Shown here piece after piece: positions 1 to 6,840 of a DNA stretch of 10,371 bases. Positions within the stretch are counted from its first letter, which is position 1, and each line of letters starts with the position of its first letter. Position numbers and translations under genes: made by a program. The DNA is from an uncultured Oscillospiraceae bacterium (GTDB taxonomy: Bacteria > Bacillota > Clostridia > Oscillospirales > Oscillospiraceae): positions 1-10,371 of the forward strand of contig CAKTIN010000067.1 of NCBI GenBank assembly GCA_934565775.1, read 5' to 3'. Below the pieces are notes generated by a model. It made no database searches, had not been told where the DNA came from, and saw only the letters and a list, made by a program, of their open reading frames with translations.

Positions 1-948
1 TTCCAGGCTCTTGCCGGAGGCCTCCTGATGGCGGCTCAGGTCGTAATTGGTCCGGTCCGCAATGCCCCACAGCTCGCCCCAGCCGTTGCCGAAGGGGAAC
101 TGGTACTCAATATCCGTCGTTGCCCGGGAGTAGAAGGCCAGCTCTGCGGGCTCATGATCCCGCAGCCGCAGGCTCTCTTCCTTGATGCCCAGGGAGATCA
201 GCCAGTTCTTGCAGTAATCCTTCCAGTAGGCGAACCACTCCAGGTCCGTGCCGGGCTTGCAGAAGAATTCGCACTCCATCTGCTCAAATTCCCGGGTACG
301 GAAGGTGAAGTTGCCCGGGGTGATCTCGTTGCGGAAGGCCTTGCCCACCTGGCACACGCCGAAGGGCAGCTTCTTCCGGGTGGTCCGCTGAATGTTGGCA
401 AAGTTCACGAAAATGCCCTGCGCCGTCTCGGGGCGGAGGTAAACGGTGGAGGAGGAGTCCTCCGTAACGCCGATCTGGGTCTTGAACATCAGATTGAACT
501 TCCGGATGGGGGTGAAGTTGTGCTTGCCGCAGTTGGGGCAGACCACATCCTCATGGGAGGCCACAAAGGCGTCCATTTCCTCAAAGCTCATGGCGTCCAC
601 GTTCACGCCCTTGCCGGATTCGCTGGCCTCGATGAGCTTGTCCGCCCGCTGCCGGGAGCCGCAGCCCTTGCAGTCCACCAGGGGATCGGAGAAATTGCCC
701 ACATGGCCGGTGGTGACCCAGGTCTGGGGGTTCATGAGGATGGCGGCATCCAGGCCCACGTTGTAGGGGTTTTCCTGCACGAATTTCTTCATCCATGCCC
801 GCTTCACGTTGTTTTTGAATTCCACGCCCAGAGGACCGTAGTCCCAGGAGTTGGCCAGGCCGCCGTAAATTTCGGAGCCTGCGTATACAAAGCCTCTGTT
901 TTTGCAGAGGTTGACGATCATATCCAGAGTCTTTTCGCTGTTTTTCAT
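1..948 (-). CDS. glyQS: Glycyl-tRNA synthetase, alpha2 single-chain type (C-terminal part missing at the window edge)
   Basis: Class II aminoacyl-tRNA synthetase that charges tRNA-Gly with glycine in the cytoplasm. I translated the minus strand directly: 316 codons run without a stop to base 1, against roughly 460 residues for the family, so the C-terminal anticodon-binding domain lies outside the window. Visible family features are the N-terminal [14 protein letters not shown] segment (residues 17-30), WDYGPLG (35-41), a four-cysteine zinc-type insertion (CKGC at 93-96, CPNC at 137-140), the RPETAQGIF segment (172-180), and the motif 2 region with AFRNE and [10 protein letters not shown] (204-225). 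The ATG at 948-946 is chosen because AGGAGGT (plus positions 959-965) sits 10 bases upstream. The gene has its own promoter, lies 105 bp beyond rlmI, and has only a short leader. This is the single-polypeptide form, not the separate glyQ/glyS alpha2beta2 form. Identification is very secure. Confidence 0.97.
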   Translation of the reverse strand, partial: MKNSEKTLDMIVNLCKNRGFVYAGSEIYGGLANSWDYGPLGVEFKNNVKRAWMKKFVQENPYNVGLDAAILMNPQTWVTTGHVGNFSDPLVDCKGCGSRQRADKLIEASESGKGVNVDAMSFEEMDAFVASHEDVVCPNCGKHNFTPIRKFNLMFKTQIGVTEDSSSTVYLRPETAQGIFVNFANIQRTTRKKLPFGVCQVGKAFRNEITPGNFTFRTREFEQMECEFFCKPGTDLEWFAYWKDYCKNWLISLGIKEESLRLRDHEPAELAFYSRATTDIEYQFPFGNGWGELWGIADRTNYDLSRHQEASGKSLE

Positions 949-996
949 GGTAGTAGATACCTCCTGCGCACTCGATTTTTAAATCCGATGGGAATT

Positions 997-1025
997 ATTA
1001 TAGTCCCTTCCCGGGAAAAAAGCAA
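997..1025 (-). promoter_or_regulatory. Sigma-A-type promoter for glyQS
   Basis: Read on the minus strand, a -35-like TTGCTT (1025-1020) is separated by exactly 17 bp from a perfect -10 TATAAT (1002-997). Transcription would start near 990 and leave a leader of about 40 bases before the ATG at 948. That is too short for a T-box leader, which many Firmicutes synthetase genes carry. The promoter call is inference from sequence; the hexamers and spacing are seen directly. Confidence 0.75.
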
Positions 1026-1048
1026 CACAATTCCTGGAAATTTCCCGG
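1008..1048. repeat. Cluster of small palindromes around the glyQS promoter
   Basis: Two perfect 10-bp palindromes flank the -35 element: TTCCCGGGAA at 1008-1017 inside the promoter spacer and GGAAATTTCC at 1036-1045 just upstream. An 8-bp inverted repeat (CCGGGAAA at 1011-1018 with TTTCCCGG at 1041-1048) brackets the same stretch. They could be operator half-sites, or a weak hairpin at the 3' end of the rlmI transcript. No T-run follows the hairpin in the minus direction, so I do not call a terminator. Confidence 0.4.
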
Positions 1049-1053
1049 CTTTC

Positions 1054-2232
1054 TCAAAGAACCTGCATGAGATAGCCCTTGAGATACCAGGACATATCCG
1101 CGTCCAGCCCGGCGGGGTGATCCCGGCTCTGCATCATGGTCTCCAGCAGGCGCACCCGGCGGCCGGAATCCGCCGCGGCCTCCCGGAGCATTTTGAAGAA
1201 CAGCTCCGGGGTCATGAACTGGCTGCACGACCAGCTGGCCAGGTAACCCCCGGGGGCAGTGAGCTGCATACACCGGAGGTTCAGCTCCTTGTAGCCCCGG
1301 TAGGCGGCGTCCAGAGCCTTCCTGCTTTTGGCAAAGGCCGGCGGGTCGCAGAGAACCAGACCGAATTGCCGCCCCGCCTGGGCGTAGGCCTTCACCAGAT
1401 CAAACACGTTGGCGCAGGTGGTGGTGATCCGGTCCTCCACGCCGTTGCGCCGGGCGTTCTCCCGGAGCATCTCCAGCGCCTCCTTGGATACGTCCACGGC
1501 CTCCACGGAGCGTGCCCCGTACAGGGCGGCGTGGACGGAGAAGCCGCCGGTGTGGCAGCATAGGTCCAGTACCTCCCGCCCGGGGCAATAGGGGGCGATG
1601 CGCTGCCGGTTTTCCTGCTGATCCAGGAAGTGGCCGGTTTTCTGTCCATGGGGGATGTCAACCAGCATTTTCGCAGCACATTCCGTGATTTCCACCAGGG
1701 GCGGCACCTGGCCGTAGACGCAGCCTGTCCGCTGAGGCAGCCCCTCCTTCTCCCGGACGGGAAGGTCGTCCCGCTCGTAGATCCCCTTGGGGTGCAGAAG
1801 CTCCGCCAGCAGCTCGATGAGCATGGCTTTCCGCTGCTCCATTCCCAGACAGACGATCTGGAAGGATAGATAGTCCCCGAATTTGTCTACCGTCAGCCCG
1901 GGCAGGCCGTCCGTATCTCCGAACACCACCCGGCAGGCGTTCTCAAAGCCCAGCTCCCGCCGGTAGGCCCAGGCGGCGGCCAGACGCCGGGCGAAAAAGG
2001 CCCGGTCCACGATCTCCTCCGGATCCCGGGTGAGAATCCGCACGACGATTTTCGAATCGCCGTTAAAGAAGCCCCGGGCGATGAATTCCCCGGCTCCGCC
2101 GGTCACCGTTACGACCTCGCCGGGGCGGCAGTCCTCGTCCACCCAGGCGATCTCATTGTCAAAGACCCACTGCTTTCCGGCTCGGAGCTCCCGCTCCTCC
2201 CCGCGCCGCAGGCGCACCTCTCCATACTCCAT
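1054..2232 (-). CDS. rlmI: Class I SAM-dependent 23S rRNA (cytosine-C5) methyltransferase, RlmI family
   Basis: Predicted to transfer a methyl group from S-adenosylmethionine to a cytosine of 23S rRNA (position 1962 in E. coli RlmI). The 392-residue protein matches the ~395 residues of the family. It has an N-terminal PUA-like RNA-binding domain (about residues 1-75), a central linker with GDTDGLPGLTVDKFGDYL (105-122), the SAM-binding motif VLDLCCHTGGFS (221-232), acidic loop EAVDVS (244-249), and the catalytic motif DPPAF (296-300), followed by the typical C-terminal HP...YLKGY. The ATG at 2232 is preferred over an in-frame start at 2271, which lies inside recG: an AAGGAG Shine-Dalgarno partly overlaps the recG stop codon and precedes the 2232 ATG by about six bases. 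It is last in the gph-yfbR-recG-rlmI unit, 10 bp after recG, which suggests translational coupling. Family membership is secure; the exact modified base is inferred from homology. Confidence 0.9.
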   Translation of the reverse strand: MEYGEVRLRRGEERELRAGKQWVFDNEIAWVDEDCRPGEVVTVTGGAGEFIARGFFNGDSKIVVRILTRDPEEIVDRAFFARRLAAAWAYRRELGFENACRVVFGDTDGLPGLTVDKFGDYLSFQIVCLGMEQRKAMLIELLAELLHPKGIYERDDLPVREKEGLPQRTGCVYGQVPPLVEITECAAKMLVDIPHGQKTGHFLDQQENRQRIAPYCPGREVLDLCCHTGGFSVHAALYGARSVEAVDVSKEALEMLRENARRNGVEDRITTTCANVFDLVKAYAQAGRQFGLVLCDPPAFAKSRKALDAAYRGYKELNLRCMQLTAPGGYLASWSCSQFMTPELFFKMLREAAADSGRRVRLLETMMQSRDHPAGLDADMSWYLKGYLMQVL

Positions 2233-2242
2233 ACGATTCTCC

Positions 2243-4291
2243 TTAATTGAATACGCCGCTGCCGTCGGCAAACAGCAAATTGATCCGGGCCCGCAGGGCC
2301 GCAGCCTCTGGGGTGCGGTCGGCTCCGTGCCGGTCGATCCAGTCCCTGGAGGCCTCCTGGGCCTGCTTCAGGGTGTCCATGTCGCAGGCCAGACTGGCCA
2401 CCCGGAATACCGGCAGACCGTGCTGCCGCTTGCCGAAGAAATCTCCCGGTCCACGGAGCTGCAGGTCCTCCTGGGCAATCTGGAAGCCGTCGTTGGTTCT
2501 GCACAGGACCTTCAGCCGGGCCAGAGTCTCCGGACTGCGGTTGTTGGATACCAGGATGCAGTAGCTCTTTTCCTGCCCCCGGCCGACCCGGCCCCGGAGC
2601 TGGTGGAGCTGACTCAGTCCGAACCGGTCCGCGTCCTCAATGACCATCAGGGTGGCCCGGGGCACGTCCACCCCCACCTCAATGACGGTGGTGGCGACAA
2701 GAATGTCCGCCTCCCCCCGGGCAAAGGCCCCCATGACCGCCTCTTTCTCCGCCGGGCGCATTTGACCATGGAGCAGGGCTACCCGCAGGTCCGGAAAAAC
2801 GGCCTGCCGCAGGGTCTGGGCCCAGGCTTCGGCGGATTTGATGCTCTGCTCCTCGTTCTCCTCCACGGCGGGGCAGACGATAAAGCACTGCCCGCCCTGG
2901 GCTACCTGCTTGCGGATAAAGGCGTTGATCCGGGGGCGGATGGCGTCGGAGACCAGGAAGGTGTCCACGGTCTGCCGCCCGGGGGGCAGCTCGTCGATCA
3001 CGGAGACGTCCAGATCTCCGTAAAGGATCAGGGCCAGGGTCCTGGGAATGGGGGTGGCGGACATGACCAGCAAATGGGGCTGCTCGCCCTTTTCGGACAG
3101 AGCGCCCCGCTGGCCCACGCCGAAGCGGTGCTGCTCATCGGTAATGACCAGCCCCAGCCGGGAAAACACCGTGGCCTCGGAGACCAGGGCGTGGGTGCCG
3201 ATGATCAGATCGATCTCCCCGGCGGCCAGAGCCTCCCGGACCTGGCGCTTTTTTGCCGGGGGGAGGGAGCCGGTGAGCAGACCGCACCGCACCCCCAGGG
3301 GAGCTAAAAGCTTTTCCAGAGAGGCCATGTGCTGCTCCGCCAGAATCTCCGTGGGGACCATCAGAGCGCTCTGCCAGCCGTTGCGGCAGGCGCAGTAGGC
3401 TGCGGCGGCGGCCACCATGGTCTTGCCGCTTCCCACGTCCCCCTGCACCAGACGGTTCATGGGCGTGCCCCGCCGAAGGTCGGCAAGGATCTCCTCAATG
3501 GCACGGCTTTGGGCGCCGGTGAGCCGGAAGGGGAGAGCCGCATAGAAGGGGACCAGGTCCGTGTCTGCATAGGGCACTGCGGCGGTCTCCGCCCGCCGGG
3601 CGCGAAGCAGGGCGAGGCCTGCGGAAAAAACAAAGAATTCCTCAAAGACCAGCCGCTTTTTCGCCTGGGCCAGCTCCTCCATATCCCGGGGGTGATGAAT
3701 GGCAAGATAAGCCTCCTGCGCAGGGAGAATGCCGTACTGCGCCCGGATCGCCTCCGGCAGGACCTCCGGCACTGCGCCGCACAGGTCCAGCGCCTGGCTG
3801 ACCGCCCGGGCGACGGCGCCGTTGCTCAGCCCGGCGGTCAGGGGATAGACCGGCAGAATCCGCCGGGTGAGCAGGGGCGGACTGTCCAGCCCCTCAAAAG
3901 CGGGGCTTTGCATATTGTATCCGATGAAATCCCCGGAAACAGCCCCAAAAAAGTAGTATTCCTTCCCGTATTCCAGCTGCTCCGCCGTGAATTTCTGATT
4001 AAAAAAGGTCACATTCAGCCGGGCGGTGTGGTCCGCAATCTGCACCTTGGTAAGATCCAGCCCCTTGCGGATATGGCTGGTCCTGGGGTGAGACATGACC
4101 ATGGCCCGGAAGCAGGCCGGTACGTCCACCTCCAGCTCCGCGATGGTTTTCAACTGGGTGCGGTCCTCATAGGCACGGGGAAAGTGGGTCAGGAGCTGAT
4201 ACAGGGTCTCGATGCCCAGGGCGGCAAACTGCTTGGCCTTGGTGGGGCCTATGCCCTTGAGCACGGTGATGGGGTCCGATAGCTGCGCCAT
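2243..4291 (-). CDS. recG: ATP-dependent DNA helicase RecG
   Basis: Superfamily 2 double-stranded DNA translocase that remodels stalled replication forks and branch-migrates Holliday junctions. The 682-residue length is typical. Domains in order: an N-terminal helix-hairpin-helix-like start (LKGIGPTKAKQFAALGI, 11-27), a wedge/OB-fold domain (about 45-150), Walker A GDVGSGKT (284-291), the RecG/Mfd-type Walker B box DEQHRFG (385-391), motif III SATPIPRTL (411-419), motif V ATTVIEVGVDVP (533-544), motif VI QLRGRVGRG (564-572), and the RecG-specific TRG motif RGPGDFFGKRQHG (613-625). Start choice: a GTG at 4300 overlaps the yfbR stop codon, but GGAG lies at a workable 8-base distance only from the ATG at 4291, so I prefer 4291. 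The long version would be 685 residues. It is third in the unit and directly abuts yfbR. All helicase motifs appear intact. Confidence 0.97.
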   Translation of the reverse strand: MAQLSDPITVLKGIGPTKAKQFAALGIETLYQLLTHFPRAYEDRTQLKTIAELEVDVPACFRAMVMSHPRTSHIRKGLDLTKVQIADHTARLNVTFFNQKFTAEQLEYGKEYYFFGAVSGDFIGYNMQSPAFEGLDSPPLLTRRILPVYPLTAGLSNGAVARAVSQALDLCGAVPEVLPEAIRAQYGILPAQEAYLAIHHPRDMEELAQAKKRLVFEEFFVFSAGLALLRARRAETAAVPYADTDLVPFYAALPFRLTGAQSRAIEEILADLRRGTPMNRLVQGDVGSGKTMVAAAAAYCACRNGWQSALMVPTEILAEQHMASLEKLLAPLGVRCGLLTGSLPPAKKRQVREALAAGEIDLIIGTHALVSEATVFSRLGLVITDEQHRFGVGQRGALSEKGEQPHLLVMSATPIPRTLALILYGDLDVSVIDELPPGRQTVDTFLVSDAIRPRINAFIRKQVAQGGQCFIVCPAVEENEEQSIKSAEAWAQTLRQAVFPDLRVALLHGQMRPAEKEAVMGAFARGEADILVATTVIEVGVDVPRATLMVIEDADRFGLSQLHQLRGRVGRGQEKSYCILVSNNRSPETLARLKVLCRTNDGFQIAQEDLQLRGPGDFFGKRQHGLPVFRVASLACDMDTLKQAQEASRDWIDRHGADRTPEAAALRARINLLFADGSGVFN

Positions 4292-4296
4292 GGCGG

Positions 4297-4875
4297 TCAC
4301 TCCAGCTGGTCCAGGTTGAGACTGAAGGCCGGGAGGAAATGGGCCATGAAATACGACAGCTCCGGCAGGTCCATGGCCTCCAGGGTCTTGCGGATCTGCT
4401 TCTCGGCGGATTCAAATTCCTGATTGCCCGCCTTCAGCTCCTCTATGCACTTAATGTAGGCGGAGAGCTTGTCCGCCGCCTTTACCGTGGGCGTGACCTC
4501 CGGATCGTTCTCTAGCACCATGGGACGGTAGCTCTCCCGCAGAGCCTCGGGGAGCATGGCCAGCAGCTTCTCGCCGCTGACGGCCTCCACCTGCTTGTAG
4601 GCCTTCTTGATCTCGGGATTGTAGTATTTGACCGGCGTGGGCAGGTCCCCGGTCAGAATTTCCGAGGCATCATGGAACAGCGCGGCGGTGGCGCACTTGT
4701 CCGGGTCCGGACCGGGCAGGCCCAGAATGTCCCGGCGGATGAGGGCCAGACTGTGGGCCAGCACCGCCACCTGGTGGCTGTGCTCCTGAATGTTTTCTGA
4801 AAAGGTGTTCCGCATCAGGCCCCAGCGGGTAATGTACCGCATCCGGGACAGCAGAGCATAAAATTCGTTAGCCAT
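4297..4875 (-). CDS. yfbR: HD-domain 5'-deoxynucleotidase (YfbR-like)
   Basis: Predicted metal-dependent phosphohydrolase that removes the phosphate from deoxyribonucleoside 5'-monophosphates, keeping dNMP pools in balance. The 192-residue protein aligns along its whole length with E. coli YfbR (199 residues) as I recall that sequence. Metal-binding HD residues are H32 (in QEHSHQ), H68-D69 (in FHDASE) and probably D135. E72 matches the catalytic acid, and R17-W18 match the Arg-Trp pair in which the Trp selects for deoxyribose in E. coli. The TGDLPTPVKY signature is at 75-84. The ATG at 4875 lies inside the end of gph (8-bp overlap) with AAGGAG about 10 bases upstream. The stop codon lies 5 bp from the recG ATG and overlaps its alternative GTG start. 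Family assignment is very strong; substrate range is inferred from homology. Confidence 0.93.
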   Translation of the reverse strand: MANEFYALLSRMRYITRWGLMRNTFSENIQEHSHQVAVLAHSLALIRRDILGLPGPDPDKCATAALFHDASEILTGDLPTPVKYYNPEIKKAYKQVEAVSGEKLLAMLPEALRESYRPMVLENDPEVTPTVKAADKLSAYIKCIEELKAGNQEFESAEKQIRKTLEAMDLPELSYFMAHFLPAFSLNLDQLE

Positions 4876-5521
4876 GTAAGATCCGCTCCTTTAATTCCTC
4901 GGGGGTGGCGCATAGGACTGCCGCCCCGGCCTGCACCAGGTCCTCCCGGTCCCGAAAGCCCCAGAGCACGCTGTAGCAGGGGAGACCGGCGGCCTTTGCC
5001 GTGGCCAGATCCACCTCGGAGTCCCCCACATAGACCGTTTCCTCCGGGCGCAGGCCCAGTTCGTCCATGGCCCGCAGGACCATGGCGGGATTCGGCTTCC
5101 GGGGACAGCCGGGGGCCTCCCCCTGGGCAAAGGCCATGGTTTCCGGGAAGAACTCCTTCCACAGCGCCTTGGCGGCGGAGTCTGGCTTATTGGTAAGGAT
5201 CGCCATTTTCAGCCCCGCGGCCTTTAGTGCCTCCAGAGCCTGGGAAATTCCGGGATAGGGCGCGGTTTTAATCCGGCAGTGGGCGTCGTAATAGCTGGTA
5301 TACCAGGCCAGGGCCTCCTCCAGCGGCGGGTCGGCGGACAGGCCGGGGAGAGACAGGGCAATCAGCTGCCCTGCGCCGTTGCCCAGAAACCGCCGCACCT
5401 CCCGGGCAGAGCGGGGCGGGCAGCCGAAGTGCGCCAGAGTGGCGTTTACCGCGTCCGTCAAATCCCCCAGGGTGTCCAGCAGGGTGCCGTCTAAATCCCA
5501 TAATACGCCTCGAATCGCCAT
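4868..5521 (-). CDS. gph: HAD-superfamily phosphatase, phosphoglycolate phosphatase-like
   Basis: Haloacid dehalogenase-type hydrolase, most similar to Gph, which dephosphorylates 2-phosphoglycolate, a by-product of repairing oxidised DNA 3' ends. The 217-residue protein carries the four HAD motifs: I, DLDGT with nucleophile D9 and D11; II, LTNK with T110; III, RKPNP with K142; IV, VGDSEVD with D167 and D171. The cap contains FLGNGAGQL (45-53), as in Gph. PpaX is an alternative family of the same size but lacks that GNGA box. The ATG at 5521 is preferred over an in-frame ATG at 5554: GGAG lies nine bases upstream of 5521, and the upstream ATG lies within the -10 hexamer of the predicted promoter, so it would not be transcribed. 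It is the first gene of its unit. HAD fold is certain; the substrate is a homology-based inference. Confidence 0.88.
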   Translation of the reverse strand: MAIRGVLWDLDGTLLDTLGDLTDAVNATLAHFGCPPRSAREVRRFLGNGAGQLIALSLPGLSADPPLEEALAWYTSYYDAHCRIKTAPYPGISQALEALKAAGLKMAILTNKPDSAAKALWKEFFPETMAFAQGEAPGCPRKPNPAMVLRAMDELGLRPEETVYVGDSEVDLATAKAAGLPCYSVLWGFRDREDLVQAGAAVLCATPEELKERILHG

Positions 5522-5549
5522 AGAAATCCGCTCCGTTTCGTTTTTCTTT

Positions 5550-5578
5550 ATCATACAATATCCGGCCGCCCTTGTAAA
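5550..5578 (-). promoter_or_regulatory. Sigma-A-type promoter for gph-yfbR-recG-rlmI
   Basis: On the minus strand TTTACA (5578-5573) is followed after exactly 17 bp by TATGAT (5555-5550), each one base from consensus. The expected start site is near 5543, giving a leader of about 20 bases that holds the gph ribosome binding site. It begins six bases downstream of the preceding terminator, which makes a compact boundary between two transcription units. Confidence 0.82.
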
Positions 5579-5583
5579 GCGAG

Positions 5584-5613
5584 AAAAAAGCCTGCCGCGA
5601 AAATGCGGCAGGC
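5584..5613 (-). terminator. Intrinsic terminator of the ECF S/methyltransferase unit
   Basis: Read on the minus strand, a perfect 9-bp stem GCCTGCCGC/GCGGCAGGC (5613-5605 with 5598-5590) encloses a 6-base loop ATTTTC and is followed at once by six Ts (5589-5584). It lies 10 bp after the methyltransferase stop codon. This is a textbook Rho-independent terminator. Confidence 0.93.
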
Positions 5614-5623
5614 GCAGGCTGGT

Positions 5624-6205
5624 TCAGTTTCGCTTTCCCGTGACCTGATACATGGTATCATCCGAGCGCAGAAAGCAGACGGCGAGCCCTACGCTGCGGA
5701 AAAGCCCGGCCAGGGACTCGGCGTCCATAAGCCCCATGGAGATCTGGGCGGCCGTGCCGCTGTGATGGCGGTCAATGGCCGCGCGGCTCATGCCGTGGGC
5801 GATGGTAAGCGTCCCGCCGGGCTTGAGCTGCCCGGCCAGATGCGCCAGCAGGGCCTGGGGATGGGGAAAATGGGGAAAGGCGTTATACAGGACGATGCAG
5901 TCGAAAAGCCGGGAAAACGCCGCTTTCTCTGCGTCTCCGCACAGGACGGTCCCGCCGGGAAGCTTCGCACTGGCAATGCGGACCATTTCGGGGGAGATGT
6001 CGATGGCGGTCAGGCTGCCTACCCGGCGGGCGGCATAATCCGGGAAAAGGACCCCGGTGCCGCAGGCCACATCCAGCACGTCCTTCCCCGGGCCAACCTC
6101 GGCCCCGTCCAGAATGGTGGAGATCACGCGGTCGTTGCGTACGAGCTCTGCGTCCCAGTGGGAGGCGGCGCGGTCAAAATAATCGATGACAGCTTTTTGT
6201 TCCAT
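5624..6205 (-). CDS. Class I SAM-dependent methyltransferase, substrate unknown
   Basis: A 193-residue stand-alone Rossmann-fold methyltransferase. It shows motif I VLDVACGTG (43-51), the acidic residue that binds the SAM ribose in AIDIS (D69), CGDAEKAAF (89-97), which probably contacts the adenine, and the post-motif LKPGG (127-131). The C-terminal part contains histidine-bearing TIAHGMSRAAIDRHHS (134-149), which might line the substrate pocket. It resembles UbiE/SmtA-like small-molecule methyltransferases but has no lineage-defining motif that I recognise. The ATG at 6205 has AAGGAGG eight bases upstream. That site overlaps the stop codon of the ECF S gene 12 bp away, so the two are probably translated together and may handle related molecules. 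A strong terminator follows. Methyltransferase activity is well supported; the substrate is not known. Confidence 0.87.
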   Translation of the reverse strand: MEQKAVIDYFDRAASHWDAELVRNDRVISTILDGAEVGPGKDVLDVACGTGVLFPDYAARRVGSLTAIDISPEMVRIASAKLPGGTVLCGDAEKAAFSRLFDCIVLYNAFPHFPHPQALLAHLAGQLKPGGTLTIAHGMSRAAIDRHHSGTAAQISMGLMDAESLAGLFRSVGLAVCFLRSDDTMYQVTGKRN

Positions 6206-6217
6206 GGCTGCGCCTCC

Positions 6218-6745
6218 TTAGTACCGCCGGGGAATGAGCCGGCTCTTCATCAGCAGGAACACGATGGAGGGCAGCAGCACCAGCTGGATGAGGATCCCGG
6301 GCAGCCCCACGGCAAAGTAGGTGCTGGCCCATACGGCCAGAGTCATGGAGCCGGGGGCGAACAGCAGGGCCTTTGCCGCTCCGCCTAAGATGCGCCCGGC
6401 TACCATGGCTGCGGCGAGGGAGATGTAAAGGTCGGCATAGAGCTTGCCGGTATGAACCAGCTGCATCATCAGACCGGAGATCCCGCCATATACGGCGCAC
6501 TCCACCAGCATTCCGGGCAGAGCGGCGGCATTGGGCATGGCGGTGATAAAGTGAGACAGCACCGGACCGAGGATCCCGCAGGCCAGGCCGTAGGGCCAGC
6601 CGCACAGCAGCCCGCACAGCAGGACGGGAATGTGCATGGGCAGAAAGATCATGCCCCCACGGGGAATGGCGTGGAAGGCCATAGGCAGCACCACACAGAA
6701 CGCAGCGCAGAGAGCAGTCACAACGGATTTTTTGATTGAAGTCAT
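6218..6745 (-). CDS. ECF transporter S component (substrate-binding membrane subunit), substrate unassigned
   Basis: Small, very hydrophobic integral membrane protein (175 residues) with about six membrane-spanning segments (near 6-23, 33-50, 52-70, 76-97, 105-130, 140-167). The segment MHIPVLLCGLLCGWPYGLACGILGP, split by small residues (about 37-61), and the overall layout fit the S subunits of energy-coupling factor transporters (PF12822-like). These bind vitamins or related precursors and share a common EcfA/A'/T module encoded elsewhere. No EcfA, EcfA' or EcfT gene is in the window, as expected for this group. A GTG at 6754 is in frame, but the ATG at 6745 has an AAAGGA site at a workable 10-base distance, while the GTG would be only about two bases from it. 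No riboswitch fits in the short leader, so the substrate cannot be read from regulation. Confidence 0.8.
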   Translation of the reverse strand: MTSIKKSVVTALCAAFCVVLPMAFHAIPRGGMIFLPMHIPVLLCGLLCGWPYGLACGILGPVLSHFITAMPNAAALPGMLVECAVYGGISGLMMQLVHTGKLYADLYISLAAAMVAGRILGGAAKALLFAPGSMTLAVWASTYFAVGLPGILIQLVLLPSIVFLLMKSRLIPRRY

Positions 6746-6775
6746 GAGAACCACTTCCTTTCATCTACTGGGGCT

Positions 6776-6804
6776 ATTTTAGCGGATGGCGCACCCGGGC
6801 ACAA
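6776..6804 (-). promoter_or_regulatory. Sigma-A-type promoter for the ECF S/methyltransferase unit
   Basis: On the minus strand TTGTGC (6804-6799) is followed after 17 bp by TAAAAT (6781-6776). The expected start is near 6769, about 24 bases before the ATG at 6745. The hexamers are moderate matches, but the spacing and position fit. Confidence 0.62.
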
Positions 6805-6813
6805 GCCCCGGTG
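6792..6813. repeat. 22-bp interrupted palindrome over the -35 element of the ECF S promoter
   Basis: On the plus strand the arms CACC-C-GGGC (6792-6800) and GCCC-C-GGTG (6805-6813) are inverted copies with a single C/C mismatch pair (6796/6809), around a central ACAA (6801-6804). The centre coincides with the predicted -35 hexamer at 6799-6804. This could be an operator for a dimeric repressor. A terminator role is unlikely because the site lies between divergent genes and no T-run follows on either strand. Confidence 0.5.
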
Positions 6814-6840
6814 GGGGATGAAATCTTAGGAATTCTGAAT

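Noticed and set aside
28..1563. Long plus-strand open frame of 511 codons
   Set aside because: It lies antisense to glyQS and rlmI and spans the gap between them, has low-complexity Gly/Val/Leu/His content, and shows no family motif. GC-rich coding DNA routinely leaves such open frames on the opposite strand.
2030..3307. Plus-strand open frame of 425 codons
   Set aside because: It is antisense to the end of rlmI and to recG, both of which carry all expected motifs. No promoter or ribosome binding site supports it.
3329..4282. Plus-strand open frame of 317 codons
   Set aside because: Antisense to the N-terminal half of recG; no recognisable domain.
4881..5534. Identical nine-base ATCCGCTCC at 4881-4889 and 5526-5534
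   Set aside because: These are the yfbR and gph ribosome binding site regions read on the plus strand. The match reflects the shared GGAGCGGAT context and is too short to call a repeat element.
5603..6388. Plus-strand open frame of 261 codons
   Set aside because: Antisense to the methyltransferase and ECF S genes, which have matching ribosome binding sites, a promoter and a terminator.
6174..6764. Second minus-strand frame over the ECF S gene
   Set aside because: Arginine- and histidine-rich out-of-frame product; the 6218-6745 frame encodes the coherent membrane protein.
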